A DNA stretch of 64,000 nt from Flavitalea sp966112615. GTDB lineage: Bacteria; Bacteroidota; Bacteroidia; Chitinophagales; Chitinophagaceae. The DNA lies in the NCBI GenBank assembly GCA_966112615.1, contig CBHWDO010000015.1:32511-96510 (forward strand), given 5' to 3'. Below are positions 8,191 to 15,427 of this stretch, piece after piece. The first letter of the stretch is position 1; each line of letters starts with the position of its first letter. A program made the position numbers and the translations under genes. Under the pieces are notes generated by a model. That model saw only the letters and a list, made by a program, of their open reading frames with translations, made no database searches and was not told where the DNA came from.

Positions 8191-9855
8191 ATGATGAAAA
8201 GAGTATTCAGCTTAATCACAGCGATTGTCATCGGTACGAACCTGCTTTTTGCTCAGAGTGTAGACCAGGGGCGAAAGTTTCTGTACTATGATAGAACAAA
8301 AAGCGCAAAGGAGACTTTCGACAAACTGATCGCTGCCAATCCGAACAATATTGAAGCGGTTTATTGGTTGGGGCAAACCTATCTTGAGGATAAGGACTCT
8401 GTTGCAGCTAAAAATCTTTACCAGAAAACACTTGCAACCAATGGAAATGCACCATTGCTGCTGGTGGGTATGGGTCAGATCGAATTGATGGAGGGCAAAA
8501 CTGATGATGCCCGTCAGCGTTTCGAAACCGCGATCAATCTTACAAAAGGAAGAGACATCGATGTATTGAATGCAGTTGCTCATGCAAATGTAGCTGCTAA
8601 ACCAGGTGATGCACGATATGCCATCGAGAAATTGAACCAGGCCACACAGGTTAAGAAGTTCAATGATCCAAATACCTATTTAATTATGGGTAATGCATAC
8701 CGTAAATTATTGGAAGGTGGTAATGCCGTACAGTCTTATCAAAAGGCACTGGCTATCGATCCAAAGAATGCTGCAGCGAAGTATAATATCGGGAAGATCT
8801 ATTTAACACAGAATAACCCTGAATTTTTCCTGCCTGCATTTGAGGAATCAGTAACAATCGATCCTACTTATGCACCAGGTTACTATGAATTATTCTATTA
8901 CTGGTATTTCCGTGATGTAAACAAAGCAGCAGATTATCTTAATAAATATGTTGCTAATACAGACCAGGGGCCTAAAGTTGAATACCTGCAAACTGACTTC
9001 ACTTATGCAAAAGGTGATTTCGCAGGTGCAAGAACCAAGGCTCAGAGTTTGATCCAGCAGTATGGAGAAAAAGTAAATCCTCGTATGTACAGGATGCTTG
9101 CTTACACTTCCGATACACTGGGTGACCTGAATGCAGCAAAAGAAGCAATGCTAACTTATTTGAATAAGGCAGATAAAGAAGAAATTCTTCCTGCTGACTA
9201 CATTGAGCTGGCAAACATCAATTCCAAAATGCCAAATGGTACAGAGGAAGCTTTTGCAAACTTTGCACAGGCCATCAATATGGACACAGTTCAGGCAAAC
9301 AAAGTGAAGTACACTCAGCAGGCAGCAGCGCTGGCTAAAAAACTGGGTAACCGTAACCAGGAAGCTATCTTCCTAGGAAAGGCTTACCAGATGGAGAAAG
9401 ATCCAAGCCAGACAGACCTGTACAACTGGGGTATGGCCCACTACCAGGCAGCGAACTATAAGACATCTGACAGTATTTTCTGTAGCATCTACCAGACCAA
9501 ATACCCTGAAGAAATTTATGGTTATCTCTGGTGTGCAAGATCCAAGCAGGCGCAGGATACTGCAATGACGCTTGGTCTGGCAGTTGATGCTTACAAGTTG
9601 CTTGCTGAAAAGGCAGCAGTGCTGGATTCAGGAAAATACAAGAGCCAGGCAGTTGCTTCTTACTTCTACCTTGTACAATATTACAATGATGTGAAGAAAG
9701 ACAGGGAAACGGCCATCGAGTATCTTGATAAAGTACTGGAAGTAGATCCTACTAATGCCGATGCTACAAGGATTAAGGACCTTTTGACCAAAGCTGGTAA
9801 ACAACCGGCCAATAAGCCAAAAAGCTCCGGAAGTCCTACTACCAAGAAGAGTTAA
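8191..9855 (+). CDS. Secreted tetratricopeptide-repeat protein
   Basis: About 554 aa. The start was set at MMKRVFSLITAIVIG because it gives a clean signal peptide ending LLFAQ. The longer frame (from 8143, overlapping the previous stop as ATGA) would put 16 polar residues in front of it. The mature protein is built of TPR units: AVYWLGQTYLEDKDSVAAKNLYQKTLATNGNAP is seen early, then PNTYLIMGNAYRKLLEGGNAVQSYQKALAIDPKN, and a last unit TAIEYLDKVLEVDPTNADA. The C-terminus is a low-complexity basic tail. Probably periplasmic, acting as a scaffold; partner unknown. It is the last gene before a strong terminator. Confidence 0.85.
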   Translation: MMKRVFSLITAIVIGTNLLFAQSVDQGRKFLYYDRTKSAKETFDKLIAANPNNIEAVYWLGQTYLEDKDSVAAKNLYQKTLATNGNAPLLLVGMGQIELMEGKTDDARQRFETAINLTKGRDIDVLNAVAHANVAAKPGDARYAIEKLNQATQVKKFNDPNTYLIMGNAYRKLLEGGNAVQSYQKALAIDPKNAAAKYNIGKIYLTQNNPEFFLPAFEESVTIDPTYAPGYYELFYYWYFRDVNKAADYLNKYVANTDQGPKVEYLQTDFTYAKGDFAGARTKAQSLIQQYGEKVNPRMYRMLAYTSDTLGDLNAAKEAMLTYLNKADKEEILPADYIELANINSKMPNGTEEAFANFAQAINMDTVQANKVKYTQQAAALAKKLGNRNQEAIFLGKAYQMEKDPSQTDLYNWGMAHYQAANYKTSDSIFCSIYQTKYPEEIYGYLWCARSKQAQDTAMTLGLAVDAYKLLAEKAAVLDSGKYKSQAVASYFYLVQYYNDVKKDRETAIEYLDKVLEVDPTNADATRIKDLLTKAGKQPANKPKSSGSPTTKKS

Positions 9856-9888
9856 TACATATAACTATATAGATTAATAAAAATTAAT

Positions 9889-9918
9889 CCCCCGGTCTCT
9901 CAAGGCCGGGGGATTTTT
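9889..9918 (+). terminator. Rho-independent terminator after the TPR gene
   Basis: Ten-bp stem CCCCCGGTCT / AGGCCGGGGG (one G-U pair) with a CTCA loop, followed by ATTTTT. It separates the envelope operon from nuoA. Confidence 0.92.
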
Positions 9919-9964
9919 ATTTGCTGTTTTAAAGATAGTCGGTGGTTATTTCATGTAGCTACAT

Positions 9965-9972
9965 TAATTTTG
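9965..9972 (+). promoter_or_regulatory. -7 promoter box for the nuo operon
   Basis: TAATTTTG, a perfect TAnnTTTG match, 18 bases before the nuoA ATG at 9991 and downstream of the terminator. No good -33 element was found. Confidence 0.5.
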
Positions 9973-9990
9973 CCCACAATTTTAATAGTC

Positions 9991-10392
9991 ATGGATTTAT
10001 ACCTGCTTCAGGCTGTTAATCAATCTGCAGACAGTGCCTACTGGTACTTGCCTGTCGGGATTCAGTTCCTTTTCGCGATTCTTTTGGTTGGAGGCATCAT
10101 GGCCCTGACCCACCTGTTAGGTCCTTCACGTAAAACATCCGACAAGCTTGCCAACTTTGAGAGTGGTATCGAGAGCGTTGGAAACGCCCGTCAGCCAATG
10201 GCTATTAAATACTTCCTGGTGGCGATCCTTTTCGTGCTGTTCGATGTGGAAGTGATATTTTTCTATCCTTATGCAGTGATCTTTAAAACCCTTGGCTGGC
10301 AAGGATTTGCTGCTGTTTTGATGTTTGTGGGATTCTTCCTTTGCGGATTTATCTACATCATCAAAAAAGGTGCGCTTCAGTGGGAAGATTAA
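9991..10392 (+). CDS. nuoA: NADH-quinone oxidoreductase subunit A
   Basis: 133 aa, a small membrane subunit of complex I near the quinone site. Three hydrophobic helices are visible: about 20-44, 70-95 and 100-122. The conserved acidic motif FESGIESVGNARQPMAIKYFLVAILFVLFDVEVIFFYP is present in segments, with FDVE in the second helix. The ATG (MDLYLLQ) was chosen over an upstream in-frame TTG that lies inside the promoter box. It is the first of 14 nuo genes in the canonical order A to N. Confidence 0.94.
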   Translation: MDLYLLQAVNQSADSAYWYLPVGIQFLFAILLVGGIMALTHLLGPSRKTSDKLANFESGIESVGNARQPMAIKYFLVAILFVLFDVEVIFFYPYAVIFKTLGWQGFAAVLMFVGFFLCGFIYIIKKGALQWED

Positions 10393-10498
10393 ACAGAACT
10401 GTTGATGAGAGGGCTGAATGGTAGTTTGCAACCTTTGATTCCGGCTGGCAAACTTATTGGGTGAGGTTCTGTTATCAATAATCACAAAAAACAACTTT

Positions 10499-11074
10499 AT
10501 GCGTCCTGTTCAATATAATTTAAATGGAAACCGGGATATCAAACTGGTGAAAGAAGGTCCGGAAGGATACCAGGGTGAAGGGTTTATGGCTACATCACTG
10601 GATAAAGTGGTTGGACTGGCCCGTAAAAACTCTATCTGGCCTTTGCCTTTTGCAACTTCATGCTGCGGGATCGAATTCATGGCAACCATGGCATCACACT
10701 ATGACCTTGCCAGGTTTGGATCTGAGCGGGTGGGATTCTCTCCACGACAGTGCGACCTCCTGATGGTTATGGGAACTATAGCGAAGAAAATGGCTCCGGT
10801 AGTTAAGCAGGTTTACCTTCAAATGGCTGAACCACGCTGGGTAATGGCTGTTGGAGCCTGTGCTTCCAGTGGGGGTATCTTCGATACTTACAGTGTACTG
10901 CAGGGGATCGACCAGATCATTCCTGTAGATGTATACGTACCTGGATGTCCTCCGAGACCCGAAGCAATCATCGACGGAGTTCTTAAGATCCAGGAACTGG
11001 TAGGAAATGAAAGTTTGAGAAGAAGAAATGGCGACAGGTACAAGGCATTGCTCGAAAGTTATGGTATCCAGTAA
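10499..11074 (+). CDS. nuoB: NADH-quinone oxidoreductase subunit B
   Basis: 191 aa, peripheral arm subunit holding cluster N2, which passes electrons to quinone. The cluster ligands are visible: the tandem pair in FATSCCGIEF, then GACASSGGIFDTY and VYVPGCPPRPEAI. The start is MRPVQYNLNG at 10499; the longer frame has no support. The 106-base gap after nuoA is the longest A-to-C spacing in the operon and shows no recognisable element. Followed by nuoC after 10 bases. Confidence 0.96.
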   Translation: MRPVQYNLNGNRDIKLVKEGPEGYQGEGFMATSLDKVVGLARKNSIWPLPFATSCCGIEFMATMASHYDLARFGSERVGFSPRQCDLLMVMGTIAKKMAPVVKQVYLQMAEPRWVMAVGACASSGGIFDTYSVLQGIDQIIPVDVYVPGCPPRPEAIIDGVLKIQELVGNESLRRRNGDRYKALLESYGIQ

Positions 11075-11084
11075 TTGAAACATT

Positions 11085-11591
11085 ATGTCACTGACCAACG
11101 ATAGAATTAAAGAAAGGCTTATTGAGAAGTTTGGCGACCAGGTTACCAATATTTCGGAACCATACGGAATGCTGACCTTTGAAGTGCCTAAAGACATGAA
11201 CCTAAAGGTTATGCAGTTTCTTTATGATGATGAGGAGCTTAAATTCCGTTTCCTTACTGATCTCCAGGCTGTTCACTATCCTGATCTGAAGGGAAGAGAG
11301 CTGGCGGTGGTATACCATCTCCATAACCTGGTGGATAATGTAAGGATCAGGTTCAAGGTGTTTACCTCCAGTGAGCAACCCGATGTTTACACTGCCACAA
11401 AACTCTTTGAGTCTGCGAACTGGATGGAGAGAGAAACCTATGATTTCTTTGGAGTAAACTTCGTTGGCCATCCTAATCTGAAACGTATCCTGAATGTGGA
11501 TGAAATGACTTACTTCCCGATGAGAAAGGAGTTTCCACTGGAAGATCAGACACGCGGGGATAAGGACGATGAAATGTTTGGAAGAGGATAA
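11085..11591 (+). CDS. nuoC: NADH-quinone oxidoreductase subunit C (30 kDa)
   Basis: 168 aa, a peripheral arm structural subunit that packs against NuoD. The family signature is visible in VRIRFKVF and WMERETYDFFGVNFVGHPNLKRI, ending MRKEFPLEDQTRGD. It is separate from nuoD, unlike the fused NuoCD of E. coli. Confidence 0.94.
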   Translation: MSLTNDRIKERLIEKFGDQVTNISEPYGMLTFEVPKDMNLKVMQFLYDDEELKFRFLTDLQAVHYPDLKGRELAVVYHLHNLVDNVRIRFKVFTSSEQPDVYTATKLFESANWMERETYDFFGVNFVGHPNLKRILNVDEMTYFPMRKEFPLEDQTRGDKDDEMFGRG

Positions 11592-11636
11592 CCGTATTTC
11601 GAATCAATATTTTGAACGAATAAATACCAGTCAGTA

Positions 11637-12860
11637 ATGTCTGACCAACATATAAAACTGCCGGAAGGCTCTATTGAGAAACAAACCACTACGCTGAACC
11701 TGGGTCCTACACACCCCGCAACGCATGGTGTATTCCAGAATATCATTGAACTTGACGGTGAAAGAATTCTTTCAGCAGATTCTACTGTGGGCTATATCCA
11801 CAGGGCATTTGAAAAATTAGCAGAAAGAAGACCGCTTTACCAGATCACCCCGCTTACCGACAGGTTGAATTATTGTTCATCCCCTATCAACAATATGGGT
11901 TGGCATTTGACCTGCGAAAAATTGCTCGGCGTAAAAATTCCAAAGAGAGTTGATTACATGCGTGTGATCATCATGGAACTGGCGCGTATTTCAGATCACC
12001 TGATCTGTAATTCCATAGTAGGTGTGGATACCGGTGCTTATACCGGCTTTCTCTATCTGATGCAGTTCCGTGAGCTTATTTATGAAATTTATGAAGAGAT
12101 CTGTGGTTCAAGATTAACTACCAATATTGGTAGGATCGGGGGCTTTGAAAGAAACTTCAATAATACAGTTTGGACCAAACTGGAAAAATTCCTTCGTGAA
12201 TATCCGCCGGTACTGAGAGAGTTTGAAAACCTGTTCCAGCGTAACAGGATCTTTATGGAGCGTACGATTGGCGTAGGTCCTATTGCAGCAGACCGTGCAT
12301 TGAATTATGGATTTACCGGTCCAAACCTTAGGGCAGCAGGTGTTGATTATGATGTAAGGGTTCATTCACCATACAGCAGTTACGAAGATTTCAATTTCAT
12401 CATACCTGTTGGTACAACAGGCGATTGTTATGATCGTTTCCTTGTTCGTGAACAGGAAATGTGGCAGTCGTTAAGTATCATCGAGCAGGCTTACCAGAAG
12501 ATCCAGGAATTCAAGGGTGCGGAAGCAGAGGTTTATCATGCCGATGCGCCTGAATATTATCTTCCTGAAAAGAAGGATGTATATACGAAGATGGAAGCGC
12601 TGATCTATCACTTCAAAATCATTATGGGAGAAGTTGATATTCCGGCAGGTGAAGTGTATCATTCAGTTGAAGGAGGAAATGGTGAATTAGGTTTCTACCT
12701 CATCAGTGATGGAGGAAGAACCCCGTACCGTCTGCATTTCAGAAGACCGTGCTTTGTTTATTACCAGGCATATGAAGAGCTGGTAAAAGGCGGTATGCTG
12801 AGTGACGCGATCATTACAATGAGTAGTTTGAATTTGATAGCAGGGGAGATGGATGCGTAG
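11637..12860 (+). CDS. nuoD: NADH-quinone oxidoreductase subunit D (49 kDa)
   Basis: 407 aa, forms the quinone-binding pocket with NuoB. Motifs seen are NLGPTHPATHGV (with the quinone-site histidines), GYIHRAFEKLAE, RIGGFERNF and the C-terminal RLHFRRPCFV. The length is normal. The gene ends in TAG at 12858-12860, immediately followed by a GA-rich tandem repeat; nuoE begins 92 bases later. Confidence 0.96.
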   Translation: MSDQHIKLPEGSIEKQTTTLNLGPTHPATHGVFQNIIELDGERILSADSTVGYIHRAFEKLAERRPLYQITPLTDRLNYCSSPINNMGWHLTCEKLLGVKIPKRVDYMRVIIMELARISDHLICNSIVGVDTGAYTGFLYLMQFRELIYEIYEEICGSRLTTNIGRIGGFERNFNNTVWTKLEKFLREYPPVLREFENLFQRNRIFMERTIGVGPIAADRALNYGFTGPNLRAAGVDYDVRVHSPYSSYEDFNFIIPVGTTGDCYDRFLVREQEMWQSLSIIEQAYQKIQEFKGAEAEVYHADAPEYYLPEKKDVYTKMEALIYHFKIIMGEVDIPAGEVYHSVEGGNGELGFYLISDGGRTPYRLHFRRPCFVYYQAYEELVKGGMLSDAIITMSSLNLIAGEMDA

Positions 12861-12945
12861 AAGAGAAGTTGAGGAGATGAGGAGTTTAGGAGTTGAGAAG
12901 CTCCATCCTCATCTCCTCATATTCTCACCTCCTCATATTCTAAAT
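12858..12945. repeat. GAGGAGAT-type tandem repeat forming an inverted repeat between nuoD and nuoE
   Basis: Eight-base units GAGGAGAT, GAGGAGTT and TAGGAGTT (12871-12894) start just after the nuoD TAG stop. A pyrimidine-rich inverted arm follows (12901-12940). GAGGAGATGAGGA (12871-12883) is a perfect inverted match of 12906-12918, so the mRNA can fold into a long GA/CU hairpin inside the operon. No T-run follows, so it is probably not a terminator. Confidence 0.8.
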
Positions 12946-12952
12946 AAAAAAT

Positions 12953-13453
12953 ATGTTCCAATTTTCAGATACCAAACTCCAGGAAGTACAAAAGATCATC
13001 GCTCGTTATCCGGAAGGAAAACAAAAGAGTGCGTTGATTCCGGTACTGCATCTCGCACAGGAAGAATCCGGCGGATGGCTCGATGCACCTGTGATGGATT
13101 ATGTTGCTTCACTGCTTAATCTTACTTCAATTGAAGTGTATGAAGTGGCAACATTTTATTCTATGTTCAATCTTCGCCCTGTTGGAAAATATGTATTCGA
13201 GGTTTGTCAGACGGGTCCATGCATGCTGCGTGGAAGTGACGACATCATCGCATACATCAAACAGAAACTGAATATCGGGGTAGGTGAAACAACTCCGGAT
13301 GGATTGTTCACTTTGAAGACTGTTGAATGTCTTGGTGCATGCGGATATGCACCGATGATGCAGCTTGGTAAACACTTTAAAGAGCATCTGACTCCTGAGC
13401 GTATCGACCAGATCGTTGAAGAGTGCACCAAAGCAGCAGCAACAAATAACTGA
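12953..13453 (+). CDS. nuoE: NADH-quinone oxidoreductase subunit E (24 kDa)
   Basis: 166 aa, a [2Fe-2S] thioredoxin-fold subunit of the NADH-oxidising module. The four cluster cysteines sit in CQTGPC and CLGACG, with the expected ~36-residue spacing. The helical N-terminus (PEGKQKSALIPVLHLAQEE) is typical. Its start follows the GA-rich inverted repeat by a few bases in an AT-rich leader. Confidence 0.95.
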   Translation: MFQFSDTKLQEVQKIIARYPEGKQKSALIPVLHLAQEESGGWLDAPVMDYVASLLNLTSIEVYEVATFYSMFNLRPVGKYVFEVCQTGPCMLRGSDDIIAYIKQKLNIGVGETTPDGLFTLKTVECLGACGYAPMMQLGKHFKEHLTPERIDQIVEECTKAAATNN

Positions 13454-13485
13454 TCAATTAAACCGTAGCACATAGTGCTGATAAT

Positions 13486-14835
13486 ATGGGAAGAAAAGTT
13501 TTATTAGAAAAAGCACATATCGAAGGTATCAGGTTCTATGATACTTATCGCGCTAATGGTGGCTATGCCGCTGTGGAGAAAGCTTTTAAAATGAGTCCCG
13601 CGGATGTGGTGGAAGAAGTAAAGAAAAGTGGACTCAGAGGTCGCGGTGGTGCCGGTTTCCCTACCGGTATGAAATGGAGCTTCCTGGCAAAGCCTGAAGG
13701 CGTACCGCGTTACCTTGTGTGCAATGCGGATGAATCAGAGCCTGGAACATTTAAAGACAGGTACCTGATGGAATTCCTCCCGCACCTGTTGATCGAAGGA
13801 TTGATCGTTTCATCCTATGCCCTGGGATCGAACAGGACCTATATCTATATACGTGGTGAATATGCCTGGATCCCGGATATCCTTGAGCAGGCTATTGAAG
13901 AAGCAAGGAATAATGGCTGGTTAGGAAAGAATATCCTGGGAAGCGGATTTGACTGCGAGATATATGTACAGCGTGGTGCAGGAGCTTATATCTGCGGAGA
14001 AGAAACTGCATTGATCGAAAGCCTGGAAGGTAAGCGTGGTAATCCTCGCATCAAGCCTCCATTTCCTGCTGTAAAAGGATTGTATGATTGTCCGACCGTA
14101 GTAAACAACGTGGAAACACTTGCTGCAGTAGTTCCTATCATGAATATGGGTGGAGAAGAATATGCTAAGATCGGTGTGGGCAGATCAACTGGTACAAAAC
14201 TGCTGAGCGCATGTGGTAATATCAATAAACCAGGTGTTTATGAGATCGATATGACCATTTCGGTTGAAGAGTTCATTTACAGTGATGAATATTGTGGTGG
14301 TATTGCGAATGGCAAGAAGCTGAAAGCATGTATCCCTGGTGGATCATCAGTTCCCATTTTACCAGCAAATCTTTTGTTGAAGACAGCAAAAGGAGAGCAG
14401 AGAATGATGACCTATGAAAGCCTGTCTGATGGCGGGTTTGCAACAGGTTCAATGATGGGATCCGGAGGATTTATTGTGCTGGATGAAGATCAGTGTATAG
14501 TAAAGCATACGCTAACATTAGCAAGGTTCTATCGCCATGAAAGTTGTGGACAGTGTTCGCCTTGCAGGGAAGGAACCGGCTGGATGGAAAAGATCCTGAA
14601 GAACATTGAGAATGGAAAAGGAAAGATGAGTGATATTGATCTGTTGTGGGATATACAGAGAAGGATTGAAGGTAACACTATCTGTCCTTTAGGTGATGCT
14701 GCTGCCTGGCCTGTAGCTGCCGCCATCCGTCATTTCCGTGACGAATTTGAGTGGCACGTAACCAACCCCGAAGAAGCTCTGGTGAGAAATTTTGGTTTGG
14801 CGCATTATGCGGATCCGTTGGAGGTGGTGGCTTAA
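13486..14835 (+). CDS. nuoF: NADH-quinone oxidoreductase subunit F (51 kDa)
   Basis: 449 aa, binds NADH and FMN and cluster N3. The nucleotide and flavin motifs are GRGGAGFPTGMKWSF, CNADESEPGTFKDR and GAGAYICGEETALIESLEG. The [4Fe-4S] ligands are in ESCGQCSPCREGTGW, with the fourth cysteine in NTICPLGDAAAWP. All expected residues are present. Instead of nuoG following directly, 592 bases holding a foreign-looking gene separate the two. Confidence 0.96.
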   Translation: MGRKVLLEKAHIEGIRFYDTYRANGGYAAVEKAFKMSPADVVEEVKKSGLRGRGGAGFPTGMKWSFLAKPEGVPRYLVCNADESEPGTFKDRYLMEFLPHLLIEGLIVSSYALGSNRTYIYIRGEYAWIPDILEQAIEEARNNGWLGKNILGSGFDCEIYVQRGAGAYICGEETALIESLEGKRGNPRIKPPFPAVKGLYDCPTVVNNVETLAAVVPIMNMGGEEYAKIGVGRSTGTKLLSACGNINKPGVYEIDMTISVEEFIYSDEYCGGIANGKKLKACIPGGSSVPILPANLLLKTAKGEQRMMTYESLSDGGFATGSMMGSGGFIVLDEDQCIVKHTLTLARFYRHESCGQCSPCREGTGWMEKILKNIENGKGKMSDIDLLWDIQRRIEGNTICPLGDAAAWPVAAAIRHFRDEFEWHVTNPEEALVRNFGLAHYADPLEVVA

Positions 14836-14844
14836 AAGTTATTT

Positions 14845-14880
14845 CCTTTGGTTCACGCAAAGCACGCAAAGAAGCAAAGG
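14845..14880 (+). repeat. CACGCAAAG-type repeat, left arm flanking the GxxExxY gene
   Basis: Two copies of the 9-mer CACGCAAAG (14854-14871) followed by AAGCAAAGG; the segment also has CCTTTG/CAAAGG ends that could pair. The 20 bases at 14852-14871 match the right arm (15372-15391) in inverted orientation with one mismatch. Confidence 0.85.
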
Positions 14881-14955
14881 AAAACGCTCTTTTAAATTGT
14901 TGAAAACCTCATTTCTTCTTATGCATTAAATATGATTTTTAGATAAACATATTTT

Positions 14956-15345
14956 ATGCTTCATGAGAAAAGAGAAGATCAAATTTCGAACCTGGTAATT
15001 CGGGAATGTTTAAAAATTCATCGAAGTTTTGGTCCTGGTTTATTTGAATCGGTGTATGAAAAAATTCTGCATCATGAATTGACTGATATTGGACTAATTG
15101 TTAGTAGACAAGTACCCATTAAAGTGATGTACAATTCGTTGGATTTTGGAATTGGTTTTAAAGCTGATTTAATAATAGAGAACCTGGTAATTGTAGAGTT
15201 GAAATCAGTTGAAAGTATTCTACCCGTGCATGAAAAACAGTTAATGACATATTTAAAATTAACTGGGATGAAATTGGGAATGCTTATAAATTTTGATGTC
15301 AACCTCTTGAAAGATGGAATTACAAGGGTTGTCAATAATCTTTAA
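14956..15345 (+). CDS. GxxExxY family protein (PDDEXK-like nuclease fold), inserted in the nuo operon
   Basis: 129 aa. It carries the naming motif GLFESVY (G28, E31, Y34) in SFGPGLFESVYEKILHHEL. A PDDEXK-like core follows: D71 in GFKADLII, E81-x-K83 in IVELKSVE, and QLMTYLKLTGMKLGMLINF. The fold assignment rests on family knowledge (PF13366-type); nuclease activity has not been shown for it by anything visible here. The coding sequence looks more AT-rich than the nuo genes around it. It lies between nuoF and nuoG and is enclosed by inverted repeat arms, so it appears to be a mobile or inserted cassette. It is co-oriented with the operon, so downstream nuo genes may still be transcribed. Confidence 0.9.
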   Translation: MLHEKREDQISNLVIRECLKIHRSFGPGLFESVYEKILHHELTDIGLIVSRQVPIKVMYNSLDFGIGFKADLIIENLVIVELKSVESILPVHEKQLMTYLKLTGMKLGMLINFDVNLLKDGITRVVNNL

Positions 15346-15367
15346 CGAGCCGCAGGCGAGCAACTTT

Positions 15368-15391
15368 GCTCCTTTGCGCGCTTTGCGTGAA
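15368..15391 (-). repeat. CACGCAAAG-type repeat, right inverted arm flanking the GxxExxY gene
   Basis: Minus strand reads TTCACGCAAAGCGCGCAAAG, then GAG, matching the left arm at 19 of 20 positions. Together the arms enclose the GxxExxY gene. Confidence 0.85.
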
Positions 15392-15427
15392 ACAGAAATT
15401 AAAGTACCCAGTACTTAAGAAAATAAA

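Noticed and set aside
10694..11197. 167-codon minus-strand frame over nuoB/nuoC
   Set aside because: Antisense shadow spanning two well-identified genes and their gap; no domain recognised.
12853..13119. 88-codon plus-strand frame across the nuoD-nuoE gap
   Set aside because: It overlaps the GA-rich repeat and nuoE out of frame; composition comes from the repeat.
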